Below the pieces are notes generated by a model. The model saw only the letters and a list, made by a program, of their open reading frames with translations. It made no database searches and was not told where the DNA came from. Below, one piece after another: positions 43,702 to 53,477 of a stretch of DNA of 64,000 nucleotides. The stretch comes from Enemella dayhoffiae (GTDB lineage: Bacteria > Actinomycetota > Actinomycetes > Propionibacteriales > Propionibacteriaceae): assembly GCF_002250625.1 (NCBI RefSeq), contig NZ_NMVQ01000046.1:90606-154605 (forward strand), read 5' to 3'. The translations under genes were made by a program, and so were the position numbers. The stretch's first letter is position 1. Every line of letters starts with the position of its first letter.

Positions 43702-43729
43702 TTGACAGGCGCAGGGGACGCGGTCTCAT
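43702..43729 (+). promoter_or_regulatory. dapB: Promoter candidate upstream of dapB
   Basis: TTGACA (43702-43707), a 16-nt spacer and TCTCAT (43724-43729). Downstream, two copies of the palindrome GGCGTACGCC lie exactly 20 bp apart (43749-43758, 43769-43778) with TAGAGT between them, a second possible -10. The leader would be about 120-130 nt. Confidence 0.4.
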
Positions 43730-43791
43730 GCCCGCCAGCGGCCGATTCGGCGTACGCCCTAGAGTGGAGGCGTACGCCTTCGGGGCCCTGA

Positions 43792-45314
<1,523 letters not shown>

Positions 45315-45390
45315 TGAACGATCACTTACCTCCCGGTATGAGACTTTGCTGATGAACGTGTGATGGACATCAGACATGTGCCTTGACCCA

Positions 45391-45567
45391 GCAGCTCGCG
45401 ATTGCCAGCTCCCCCGAGCCGGCAATCGTGGGCTGCCTGCATTGAATTGCGCGCTCCGCGCGCGAACGGTCGCTCTGAGTTGGCTCCCTTCGGCCGAAAT
45501 CCGGGTGCGGTTCGCGGACCGCCTGCGGTCGGCGTACCGAATTTCGTCCTCGGGCTCGCCAACTCAG
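45391..45567. other. Multi-hairpin structured intergenic element
   Basis: Within the 307-bp gap 45315-45621 three hairpins stand in a row. (1) GCAGC 45391-45395 with GCTGC 45432-45436, a symmetric 3x3 internal loop, CGATTGCC 45399-45406 with GGCAATCG 45421-45428, then GCTC/GAGC around CCCC. (2) GCGCG-CTC-CGCGC at 45449-45461. (3) CTGAGTTGGC 45475-45484 with GCCAACTCAG 45558-45567, enclosing CGAAAT/ATTTCG (45495-45500/45541-45546) and GACCGC-CT-GCGGTC (45517-45530). No open frame of interest crosses it. It ends 43 bp before the -10 box of the GNAT gene. A noncoding RNA or a mobile palindromic repeat are the options. Confidence 0.55.
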
Positions 45568-45621
45568 CCCAGGGGACGCTCCCCGTGTTGGATTGCGGGC
45601 TCTTGCGCCTAACCTTGCCGG

Positions 45622-46179
45622 GTGAGCGAACCCCGTCCTGACTCTGTCCGCCTGGCGCTGCCGCGGGAGGCCGCAGACATCGCTGCCCTGCAGCGGCGGG
45701 TGTGGGCGGTCGAGCTGGGGGACCGCGCCGAGGTGCTGCTCGGGCAGCTCGATCTGGCCACGATGACCGAGGCGTGGCAGCGCTCCATCGAACGCCCCCC
45801 GCTCGCCGCCCATCGCGTCCTCGTCGCCGTCGCCGCCAACGATGGTCGCTCCGGCCCCGACCGGGTCGTCGGGATGGCCGCCACGATGCCCAGCGACGAC
45901 CCCGACGCCACCGCCGGCACCGACGGGATGATCGGCGAATTCCTGATCGACCCGGCCGCCCGCGGCGCAGGGCACGGCTCCCGGCTGCTGAACGCCTGCA
46001 TCGACACCCTGCGTGCCGACGGGTTCGAGATCGCCAACTGGTGGGTCACCTCCACCGACGACGCGCTGCGCAAGTTCCTCACCGACTCCGGCTGGGCCCC
46101 CGACGGCTCCCACCGCGAGATCGGCGCCGACGACGAGAGCGTGCGCATCAAGCAGGTACGCCTGCACTGTTCGGTGTGA
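45622..46179 (+). CDS. GNAT family N-acetyltransferase
   Basis: A 185-residue acyl-CoA-dependent transferase. Motif A I-G-E-F-L-I-D-P-A-A-R-G-A-G-H-G-S-R-L-L near residues 103-122 has the R/G-x-x-G-x-G/A pyrophosphate loop; motif B follows with W-W-V-T and F-L-T-D-S-G-W. The overall pattern resembles mycothiol synthase halves, but at half the length. The GTG start follows TAACCT (45610-45615) by 6 nt, so the mRNA is probably leaderless. Substrate unknown. Confidence 0.85.
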   Translation: MSEPRPDSVRLALPREAADIAALQRRVWAVELGDRAEVLLGQLDLATMTEAWQRSIERPPLAAHRVLVAVAANDGRSGPDRVVGMAATMPSDDPDATAGTDGMIGEFLIDPAARGAGHGSRLLNACIDTLRADGFEIANWWVTSTDDALRKFLTDSGWAPDGSHREIGADDESVRIKQVRLHCSV

Positions 46180-46338
46180 GTCGCCCACCACTCGCCTCGC
46201 ACCCTGGCCTGCGCCTCGCCCCCGGTGTATCGGGGGCGTTGCGCAAGTCGGGGGCATCGCGCCGGTCGGGGTGCGTTGAGAGCGGGTGATGGCGCGGGTG
46301 CGCGAGCCGACAACAAAACGTGCAGTAGCCTGAAAGTC

Positions 46339-48024
46339 ATGTCTGCTGCCGGATTGCGTACTCCGCCCAAGCTCAAGCCCGACACCCTCCGGGTGATCCC
46401 GCTGGGGGGTCTGGGTGATGTGGGCCGCAACATGGCCAGCCTGGAGGTCAACGGAAAGATCCTGCTGATCGACTGCGGCGTACTCTTCCCCGACGACGCG
46501 CACCCGGGCGTGGACCTGATCCTGCCCGGCATCGAGGCGATCCGCGACCGGCTCGATGACATCGTCGGGCTGGTGCTCACCCACGGCCACGAGGACCACA
46601 TCGGCGCGGTGCCCTATCTGCTCAAGCTGCGCAACGACATCCCGGTGTTCGGCTCCCGGCTCACCCTGGCGCTGCTGCGGGAAAAGCTGCGCGAGCACCG
46701 GATCCGCAACACCGACCTGCGCGAGGTGGGCGACCACTCACTGGTCAAGCTGGAGCAGTTCGAGCTCGAGTTCGTCGCGGTCAACCACTCCATCCCCGAC
46801 GCGATGGCGCTGTTCCTGCGTACACCGGCCGGCAAGGTGCTGCACACCGGCGACTTCAAGATGGACCAGCTGCCGCTGGACGGTCGGATCACCGATCTGC
46901 GCGCCTTCGCCAGGCTCGGCGAGGAGGGCGTTGACCTGTTCATGACCGACTCCACCAACGCCGAGGTGCCCGGCTTCACCACCCCGGAGAAGGACATCCA
47001 GCCCGCGCTGCAGCGGGTGTTCGCCACCTCCAGCCAGCGGCTGATCGTGGCCTGCTTCGCCTCCCACGTGCACCGCGTGCAGCAGGTGATGGACGAGGCG
47101 GTGCGCTACGGCCGCAAGGTGGTCTATGTCGGCCGTTCGATGGTGCGCAACATGTCCATTGCCCGCGACCTCGGCTTTCTCAAGGTGCCCGGCAACACAC
47201 TGATCGAGCTGAAGGACCTCGACCAGTACAAGCCCGAGGACGTGGTGATCATCTCCACCGGCTCCCAGGGCGAGCCGCTCTCGGCGCTGTCCCGGATCGC
47301 CAACCGCGAGCACCCGGTGATCGAGCTGCGCGCCGGCGACACCGTGCTGCTCGCCTCCAGCCTGATCCCGGGCAACGAGAATTCGGTCTATCGGGTGATC
47401 AACGGGCTCTCCCGCCTCGGTGCCCGGGTGATCCACAAGGGCAACGCGCTGGTGCACGTGTCCGGACACGCCTCGGCGGGCGAGTTGCTCTACTGCTACA
47501 ACATCGTCCGCCCGCGCAATGTGATGCCGGTGCACGGCGAGGTGCGTCACCTGATCGCCAATGCCGAGCTGGCGCAGGCCACGGGCGTACGCCGCGACCA
47601 CACCGTGATCGTCGAGGACGGCGACGTGGTCGACCTGCGCGACGGCAAGGTGTCCGTGGTCGGCCGGGTGGACGCCGGCTATGTGTTCGTCGACGGGTCG
47701 ACTGTCGGCGACATCTCCGAGACCGAGCTGACCGACCGGCGCATCCTCGGCGAGGAGGGGTTCATCTCGATCCTGGCCGTGGTGAACACTCACACCAACC
47801 AGATCGTCTCCGGCCCCGACCTGCACGCGCGCGGGTTCGTCGACGACGACTCGGTGTTCGACGGCATCCGTCGCGAACTGGCCGACGCGCTCGTCCGGGC
47901 GATGCAGGAGGGGGTCGAGGACTCCCAGCAGCTGCAGCAGGTGCTGCGCCGCGGGGTCGGTCGCTGGGTGAACAAGACCCACCGCCGCCGGCCGATGATC
48001 ATCCCCACCGTCGTCACCACCTGA
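46339..48024 (+). CDS. rnj: Ribonuclease J
   Basis: A 561-residue metallo-beta-lactamase/beta-CASP ribonuclease with 5'-3' exo and endo activity in mRNA decay and rRNA maturation. The zinc motif H-G-H-E-D-H is near residue 83, the beta-CASP region has H-V-H-R-V and S-G-H-A-S (motif C) near 377, and the C-terminal domain is present. The ATG at 46339 is chosen over the longer frame because TAGCCT (46326-46331) lies 7 nt upstream and the N-terminus then matches the family. dapA, the usual upstream neighbour in actinobacteria, is absent here. Confidence 0.95.
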   Translation: MSAAGLRTPPKLKPDTLRVIPLGGLGDVGRNMASLEVNGKILLIDCGVLFPDDAHPGVDLILPGIEAIRDRLDDIVGLVLTHGHEDHIGAVPYLLKLRNDIPVFGSRLTLALLREKLREHRIRNTDLREVGDHSLVKLEQFELEFVAVNHSIPDAMALFLRTPAGKVLHTGDFKMDQLPLDGRITDLRAFARLGEEGVDLFMTDSTNAEVPGFTTPEKDIQPALQRVFATSSQRLIVACFASHVHRVQQVMDEAVRYGRKVVYVGRSMVRNMSIARDLGFLKVPGNTLIELKDLDQYKPEDVVIISTGSQGEPLSALSRIANREHPVIELRAGDTVLLASSLIPGNENSVYRVINGLSRLGARVIHKGNALVHVSGHASAGELLYCYNIVRPRNVMPVHGEVRHLIANAELAQATGVRRDHTVIVEDGDVVDLRDGKVSVVGRVDAGYVFVDGSTVGDISETELTDRRILGEEGFISILAVVNTHTNQIVSGPDLHARGFVDDDSVFDGIRRELADALVRAMQEGVEDSQQLQQVLRRGVGRWVNKTHRRRPMIIPTVVTT

Positions 48025-48101
48025 GCTTGTCGAAGCCCGGGTACGCCGGCTGAGCTTGTCGAAGCCACTGAGGCTCGGGTCAACCCTTCGGCAGGCTCAG
48101 G
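48021..48101 (+). repeat. Dispersed TGAGCTTGTCGAAGC repeat, three copies
   Basis: CTGAGCTTGTCGAAGCC occurs at 48021-48037 and again at 48050-48066, 29 bp apart; an inverted variant CCTTCGGCAGGCTCAGG is at 48085-48101. They begin inside the rnj stop codon region and belong to the same family as the repeats at 34020-34099 and 38447-38465. Confidence 0.75.
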
Positions 48102-48153
48102 GTTCGAGGTGTCGGGCCAGCCCGACGCCGGGACGCCAGCCTGCGGGAGGGCC

Positions 48154-48567
48154 GTGCTGCACTTCATCGTCTCCACCGTCACCTTCAGCATCGCCCGCAC
48201 CTGGACGATCGGTGCCGCGTGCACCGAACTCGCCCCGAACGCCACCGTGATCCTGGACAGCGTGCTGCCGGCCGTGAGTACCGCTCCGGGCTCGAGTTCT
48301 TCGGCATCATGTGGATGCCGGCCCAGGCGCTCACCCAGGGCCTGATCGGGCTGCTGTTCCTGATCAGCCCGCCGTGGGTGGCCCGCGGGCTGGCGCACGG
48401 CGAGGCCGCTGTGGCGTACACCCTGCTCAGCCAGGAGGCGCTGACTGAGCTGCGGATGCCGAGCCGGGGGATCGCCCCGCCGGTGCTGGTTCGCCAAGCT
48501 CGGCCTGCACGGCGACACCGGTCAGCACCGCCGGGTGAGTGCGGTGCTGATGCTGCTGCGGCGCTGA
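48154..48567 (+). pseudogene. Decayed putative-sensor-domain gene fragment
   Basis: Three plus-strand frames give pieces of one membrane protein: H-F-I-V-S-T-V-T-F-S near the GTG at 48154, then Y-R-S-G-L-E-F-F-G-I-M-W-M, a hydrophobic helix and V-A-R-G-L-A-H-G-E-A-A-V-A in another frame, and a third frame ending at the TGA 48565-48567. The helix followed by A-R-x-L-A-x-x-E is typical of the N-terminal sensor domain of actinobacterial histidine kinases. No kinase domain follows. At least two frameshifts make it nonfunctional. Confidence 0.55.
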
Positions 48568-48594
48568 GCCGCTGCGGCGTACGCCCGTGCTGAT

Positions 48595-48624
48595 TTGGAG
48601 GGGCGTACGCCCGTCGGCTATGGT
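48595..48624 (+). promoter_or_regulatory. rpmB: Promoter candidate for rpmB
   Basis: TTGGAG (48595-48600), an 18-nt spacer and TATGGT (48619-48624). The spacer holds the palindrome GGCGTACGCC (48602-48611) and a second copy lies 26 bp upstream (48576-48585). The leader would be about 55 nt. Confidence 0.4.
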
Positions 48625-48686
48625 TTACCGGTTGCCGATTCACCGGATCGGCCCCCAATCAAAAGTTCTGACGAGGAGACACTCCA

Positions 48687-48872
48687 GTGGCTGCCGTATG
48701 TGACGTGTGCGCCAAGGGCCCGGGCTTCGGCCACAACGTGCCCTGGTCGAAGAAGAAGACCAAGCGTCGCTGGAACCCGAACATCCAGCGCGTGAAGGCC
48801 GTGGTCGGCGGGACCCCGAAGCGGGTCAACGTCTGCACCTCCTGCCTGAAGGCCGGCAAGGTCAGCCGCTGA
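48687..48872 (+). CDS. rpmB: 50S ribosomal protein L28
   Basis: A 61-residue ribosomal protein with the L28 signature: C-D-V-C near residues 5-8, N-x-P-W-S-K-K-K-T-K-R-R-W near 17-29 and a second C-T-S-C, forming a zinc-binding four-cysteine (C+) version. GTG start with GAGGAG upstream. It is followed by a strong terminator and then recG, as in many actinobacteria. Confidence 0.97.
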   Translation: MAAVCDVCAKGPGFGHNVPWSKKKTKRRWNPNIQRVKAVVGGTPKRVNVCTSCLKAGKVSR

Positions 48873-48887
48873 ATCAGTGCCGACGTG

Positions 48888-48923
48888 AGGACCTGTCCCG
48901 AGCGGGGCAGGTCCTTTCTGTTT
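48888..48923 (+). terminator. Rho-independent terminator after rpmB
   Basis: AGGACCTGTCCCG (48888-48900) pairs with CGGGGCAGGTCCT (48903-48915) with one G-U pair, followed by TTCTGTTT. This is the clearest intrinsic terminator in the window. Confidence 0.88.
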
Positions 48924-48960
48924 GCCCGCACTGTCTGTCGGCTTGGCTAGGGTGAGCCCC

Positions 48961-51234
48961 ATGTGGCAGACCCCGGCGTACCGCGTCCAGGCCACCCGGC
49001 TGGAGACCGTGCTGGGAGACCGCACCGCCAAGCAGTTCGCCCAGCTGAAGCTGCACACCGTCGGCGAGCTGCTGCGCCACGTCCCGCGGCGCTACCTGCG
49101 CGGCGCCGAGTCGACCAGCCTGCGCGACCTGCGGGTGGGGGAGGACGCCGCGTTCATCTCCCGGGTGATCAACAAGGGCGTCAAGGGCCACCAGCGGGCG
49201 CTGCGACTCGAGGTGGTGGTCGGTGACGGCACGGGTACGCTGCGGCTCACCTTCTTCGGGCGTCCGCACCTGATCGACTTCTGGGACCGCACCCTGGACG
49301 AGGGCGCCCGCGGGCTGTTCGCCGGCAAGATCGGCGTGTTCAACGGGCAGCTGCAGCTCACCCACCCCGACTTCGTCATCCTGGACGACAACGGGGCGAT
49401 CATCGGCGGCGCGCAGCGCAACCAGCAGATGGGCGAGCTGGCCTCGCGCATCGGCGGGCTGATCGGCATCTATCCGGCCACCGCCAAGCTGCCCACCTGG
49501 ACCGTCGCCCAGTGCGTCGACCTGGTCCGCGAGCAGTCCGGCGCCCTGCCCGAACCGCTCCCGGCACACATCCGCGAGGCGGTCGACCTGGTGGCGCTGG
49601 CCCGGGCCGACCGCGCCGTCGAACACGAACCCGCCGCCGATCAGAAGCTGCCCGAGCTGGCCGACGCCGTGCAGTTCGTGCACCGACCCGACGACCTCGA
49701 GCAGGCGTGGCTGGGCCGGCAGCGGTTCCTGTTCGACGAGGCGTTCGCGGTGCAGGCGGCGATGGCCTACCGGCGTGCCGCCGCCCGCAACCAACCCGGT
49801 ACGCCGCGGCCCCGGCGTACCGACGGGTTGCTCGCTGCCTTCGACGCCAAGCTGCCGTTCACGCTCACCGCTGGACAGCAGGAGGTCAGCGAGGAAATCT
49901 TCACCGGTTTGGCGCAGACCCACCCGATGCAGCGGCTGCTGCAGGGCGAGGTCGGCTCCGGCAAGACACTGGTCGCGCTGCGGGCCATGCTCACCGTCGT
50001 CGACAACGGCGGCCAGGCCGTGCTGCTGGCGCCGACCGAGGTGCTCGCCCAGCAGCACCACCAGACGATCACCCGGATGCTCGGCTCGCTGGCCGGAGAC
50101 GGCGGGCTGCTGGACGCCGGGTTGAGCACCCGCGTCGTGCTGCTGTCCGGGTCCATGACCGCCGCCCGCAAGAAGAAGGCGCTGCTGCAGATCGCCTCCG
50201 GCGAGGCCGGGATTGTCGTCGGTACGCACGCGCTGCTGGCCGACCGGGTGCAGTATGCCGATCTGGGCCTGGTCGTGGTCGACGAGCAGCACCGCTTCGG
50301 CGTCGAGCAGCGCGCGGCGCTGAACGACCGGGCCGAGGCCCGCCCGCACGTGCTGGTGATGACCGCGACCCCGATCCCGCGGACGGTCGCGATCACCGTC
50401 TTCGGTGACCTCGAGGTGTCCACGCTCACCGAGATCCCCGCCGGCCGCAGCGAGGTGGTCACCCAGGTGGTGCCCGAGCAGCAGCACCCGGCGTGGGTGC
50501 AGCGGGCCTGGCAGCGGATCACCGAGGAGGTCGCCGCCGGACGGCAGGCGTTCGTCGTCTGCCCGCAGATCTCCGCCGGCGACAAGGTCGACCTGATGCC
50601 GGTCGAACCGGATGCACCGCCACCGCGCAACGTCACCGACCTGTACGCCGAGCTGACCGGCCCGGGCGGGCCGCTGGCGGAGTTGCGGGTGGCGGCCCTG
50701 CACGGACAGTTGCCGGCCGAGGAGAAGGACCAGGTGATGGCCCGCTTCGCCGCCGGCGAGCTCGACGTGGTGGTTTCCACGACCGTGGTCGAGGTCGGGG
50801 TGGACGTGCCGAACGCCTCGGTGATGGTGATCTGCGACGCCGACCGGTTCGGCATCTCCCAGCTGCACCAGCTGCGCGGTCGGATCGGCCGGGGCGAGCA
50901 TCCGAGCCTGTGCCTGCTGCTGACGCGTACGCCGGGTGACTCGACCGCCGCCGAGCGGCTGCGGGCGGTCGCCGCGACCCGGGACGGGTTCCAGCTGGCC
51001 GAGGTCGACCTGGCCCAGCGCCGCGAGGGGGACGTGCTCGGCGCCAGCCAGGCCGGGGCCCGCTCCTCGCTGCGGCTGCTGCGGGTGCTCGACCACGTCA
51101 CCCTGCTCGAGCAGGCCCGCGCGATCGCCGAGGAGTGTGTGGCGCGCGACCCCGAGTGCACCGAACCGGGGGTGGCCGACGCCATCACCCAGGTCGAGGA
51201 GCTGGCCGCCGCCGAGTGGCTGGAGCGTACGTGA
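48961..51234 (+). CDS. recG: ATP-dependent DNA helicase RecG
   Basis: A 757-residue branch-migration helicase that remodels stalled forks and Holliday junctions. The N-terminal wedge/OB domain covers about residues 1-280; helicase motif I G-E-V-G-S-G-K-T is near 327, motif II D-E-Q-H-R-F-G near 441, and the late motifs Q-L-H-Q-L-R-G-R-I-G-R-G near 635. The ATG at 48961 follows TAGGGT by 7 nt (leaderless) and matches the family N-terminus. Confidence 0.96.
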   Translation: MWQTPAYRVQATRLETVLGDRTAKQFAQLKLHTVGELLRHVPRRYLRGAESTSLRDLRVGEDAAFISRVINKGVKGHQRALRLEVVVGDGTGTLRLTFFGRPHLIDFWDRTLDEGARGLFAGKIGVFNGQLQLTHPDFVILDDNGAIIGGAQRNQQMGELASRIGGLIGIYPATAKLPTWTVAQCVDLVREQSGALPEPLPAHIREAVDLVALARADRAVEHEPAADQKLPELADAVQFVHRPDDLEQAWLGRQRFLFDEAFAVQAAMAYRRAAARNQPGTPRPRRTDGLLAAFDAKLPFTLTAGQQEVSEEIFTGLAQTHPMQRLLQGEVGSGKTLVALRAMLTVVDNGGQAVLLAPTEVLAQQHHQTITRMLGSLAGDGGLLDAGLSTRVVLLSGSMTAARKKKALLQIASGEAGIVVGTHALLADRVQYADLGLVVVDEQHRFGVEQRAALNDRAEARPHVLVMTATPIPRTVAITVFGDLEVSTLTEIPAGRSEVVTQVVPEQQHPAWVQRAWQRITEEVAAGRQAFVVCPQISAGDKVDLMPVEPDAPPPRNVTDLYAELTGPGGPLAELRVAALHGQLPAEEKDQVMARFAAGELDVVVSTTVVEVGVDVPNASVMVICDADRFGISQLHQLRGRIGRGEHPSLCLLLTRTPGDSTAAERLRAVAATRDGFQLAEVDLAQRREGDVLGASQAGARSSLRLLRVLDHVTLLEQARAIAEECVARDPECTEPGVADAITQVEELAAAEWLERT

Positions 51235-51254
51235 CGCCAGCCGGATAACTCGGG

Positions 51255-51689
51255 TCAGCCCTCGATCTCGGGCTGCTCGCCGAAGTTGAACCGGCGCCCG
51301 GTGATCTCGTCCACCTCGATCGCCACGTAGTGCGTCTTGATCGTGGACACCCACGGTTGCAGCCCGAGACCGGCGATCCGGTCGATCCGCTCGGCGTCCT
51401 CGACGATCGCCGCCCTGCCGTGGCAGACCACACTCCACCCGCTGGCCTCTGCGGCGTACTCGTCCACCTCGAAGGCGACCTGGTTGTTGATCACCAGGGT
51501 GATCAGCTTGTTCCCCGGCGCGGTCCGAAAGACGATCGAGCCCTCGTCGAGCACGAAGTTGACCGGGAAGATCTCCGGCCGGGGCTGCGCACCGGTGGCC
51601 AGCCGACCGACCTGCTGGCTGCCCAGCAACCGCCAGCACTCGGACTCGTCGAGCTCCTGGACGGGGTCGTTCATGTCGTTGGAGTCCAT
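51255..51689 (-). CDS. Pyridoxamine 5'-phosphate oxidase-like flavin protein
   Basis: A 144-residue split-barrel protein of the PNPOx-like family (Rv-type FMN or F420 binding). It has the N-terminal L-x-x-x-x-V-G-R-L-A-T, then P-V-N-F-V, and the core V-A-F-E-V-D-E; the substrate is unknown. The ATG at 51689 is preferred; an in-frame extension upstream lies over rsmD DNA. It is divergent from rsmD across 100 bp and convergent with recG. Confidence 0.82.
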   Translation of the reverse strand: MDSNDMNDPVQELDESECWRLLGSQQVGRLATGAQPRPEIFPVNFVLDEGSIVFRTAPGNKLITLVINNQVAFEVDEYAAEASGWSVVCHGRAAIVEDAERIDRIAGLGLQPWVSTIKTHYVAIEVDEITGRRFNFGEQPEIEG

Positions 51690-51789
51690 GGGTCCATTGT
51701 CACCGCCGCGGTCGGGCCGCGGGGGAGTTTCGGTCGAATCCGGTGCGAGAGGTCCCACGGCATTTCGGGCGTCGCTGGATAATGGCCGG

Positions 51790-52419
51790 GTGAGTCGGAT
51801 CATCACCGGTACCGCCCGCGGCCGTCGCCTGCTGACGCCGGACCACCAGCGCACCAGGCCCACCTCCGACCGTGTACGCGAGGCCCTGTTCTCGGCCCTG
51901 GTGTCCTGGGCCGACGGCCAGGACCAGCCCTCGGACGAGGCGCTGCGCGGGTTCAGCCTGCTCGACCTGTACGCCGGAACGGGCGCGATCGGACTGGAGG
52001 CCGCCAGTCGCGGCGCCGGCCCGGTGGTGCTGGTGGAGGCCGACCGCAGCACCGCCGACCTGGCCCGCCGCAACGCCACCGACACCGAGCTGGCGGTCAC
52101 CGTCCGCACAGCCAAGGTGGAGACCTTCCTGGCCGCCCCGGCGCTGCACGCGTTTGACATCGTCTGGCTGGACCCGCCCTATGACGCGCCCGCCGACAAG
52201 CTCGACCAGGTGCTCACGGCGCTGGTCGCCGGTGGCTGGCTGGCCCGGCACGGGCTGGTTGTGGTGGAGCGCTCGAGTCGCGGCGCCGACCCCACTTGGC
52301 CGCCCGGGGTCGGCGACGGCTGGGAGCGCCGCTACGGTGAGACCACCCTGCACTTCGCCGTCGACCTGGGCGATGACCGGCAGGCCAGCGGAGCAGAACA
52401 GGAGACTGCGCAGCGATGA
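51790..52419 (+). CDS. rsmD: 16S rRNA (guanine-N2)-methyltransferase RsmD
   Basis: A 209-residue SAM-dependent enzyme that methylates G966 (E. coli numbering) of 16S rRNA. G-x-A-R-G-R-R-L near the start, R-P-T-S-D-R-V-R-E-A-L-F near 24-35, the SAM loop L-D-L-Y-A-G-T-G-A-I-G near 56 and the catalytic D-P-P-Y-D near 130 are all present. GTG is preceded by GATAAT and 6 nt, so the mRNA is probably leaderless. It overlaps coaD by 4 bp. Confidence 0.94.
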   Translation: MSRIITGTARGRRLLTPDHQRTRPTSDRVREALFSALVSWADGQDQPSDEALRGFSLLDLYAGTGAIGLEAASRGAGPVVLVEADRSTADLARRNATDTELAVTVRTAKVETFLAAPALHAFDIVWLDPPYDAPADKLDQVLTALVAGGWLARHGLVVVERSSRGADPTWPPGVGDGWERRYGETTLHFAVDLGDDRQASGAEQETAQR

Positions 52420-52907
52420 GGGCGATCTGTCCGGGCTCCTTCGACCCGTGCACCCACGGGCACCTCGACATCATCAGGCGTACCGCCGTGCTCTTTGACG
52501 AGGTGGTCGTCGGGGTCGGCAACAACACCGCCAAGAACGGGCTGTTCGCCCCGGCCGAGCGGGTGGAGATGCTCACCGAGGCGCTGGAGGGCGTGGCCGG
52601 CGTACGCGTCACGCTGATCTCCGGGCTGTTGGTCGATTTCTGTGCCGAGCAGGGGATCGGGGCGATCGTCAAGGGGCTTCGGTTCGCCTCCGACTTCGAC
52701 TACGAACTGCAGATGGCCCAGATGAACCACCGGCTGACCGGGATCGAGACGATCCTGCTGCCGACGGCGGCGGAATGGTCCTTCGTGTCGTCCACCCTGG
52801 TACGCGAGATCGCGCAGCTGGGCGGGGACGTGGCCGAGTTCGTGCCGGCGGCGACCGCCGCCAGGATCGCGGCCAGGGTGGCGGAGCGCAACGAGGAGAA
52901 GCGATGA
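52416..52907 (+). CDS. coaD: Phosphopantetheine adenylyltransferase
   Basis: A 163-residue nucleotidyltransferase of coenzyme A synthesis, moving AMP from ATP to 4'-phosphopantetheine. P-G-S-F-D-P-C-T-H-G-H-L at residues 6-17 holds the T/H-x-G-H motif and the C-terminal W-S-F-V-S-S-T-L-V-R-E the second. Overlaps rsmD and the next gene by 4 bp each (ATGA), a tight three-gene operon. Confidence 0.97.
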   Translation: MRAICPGSFDPCTHGHLDIIRRTAVLFDEVVVGVGNNTAKNGLFAPAERVEMLTEALEGVAGVRVTLISGLLVDFCAEQGIGAIVKGLRFASDFDYELQMAQMNHRLTGIETILLPTAAEWSFVSSTLVREIAQLGGDVAEFVPAATAARIAARVAERNEEKR

Positions 52908-53380
52908 GCAACGATCAGGTGATGGACGGGCTGGAGCAGCTGCGGCAGGCGCTGGCCCAGGCCAAGGGCGTACCCATGTCCGCCTCGTGCATGGTCAATC
53001 GCAGCCAACTGCTCGACCTGATCGAGCAGATCCGCGCCGCCCTGCCCGAGGAGCTGGCCCAGGCGAACCAGGTGCTTGCCGACTCGGACGCCCAGCGCGA
53101 CCAGGTGTTGGCCCGGGCCCAGGCGCGCGCCGACGAACTGGCCAGTGAGCACGAGATCACCCGGGTGGCCCGGGAGCAGGCCGAGCGGTTGCGCCGGGAC
53201 ACCGAGCAGGAGTGCGCCGCCCTGCGCCGCGAGACCGACGTGTTCATCGACTCCCGGCTGGCGTCCTTCGAGTCGGTGCTGCACAAGACCTCCAGCCAGG
53301 TCGCTACCGCGCGGCAGCGACTCTCCGAGCGCTCCGGGCTGGACGCCGAGCACGTCGAGCCGCTGCCCTCGCACGACTGA
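52904..53380 (+). CDS. Coiled-coil protein downstream of coaD (DivIVA/ATPase-B-like)
   Basis: A 158-residue, highly charged helical protein. After a short N-terminus, residues about 45-130 are a continuous coiled coil rich in A-R-A-x-A-D-E-L repeats, resembling the ATP synthase b-subunit or DivIVA-like proteins that commonly follow coaD in actinobacteria. No transmembrane helix. A role in cell division or wall growth is suggested for related proteins but not shown here. Confidence 0.75.
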   Translation: MSNDQVMDGLEQLRQALAQAKGVPMSASCMVNRSQLLDLIEQIRAALPEELAQANQVLADSDAQRDQVLARAQARADELASEHEITRVAREQAERLRRDTEQECAALRRETDVFIDSRLASFESVLHKTSSQVATARQRLSERSGLDAEHVEPLPSHD

Positions 53381-53477
53381 TCCGCACCTGTCGCCGTTTC
53401 TGTTCAGGTGACCTATATCGCTGGCGGGGCCTCCTCCAGTAGGGTTCACTCATAATCCACAGCCACGAGGGGACTGA

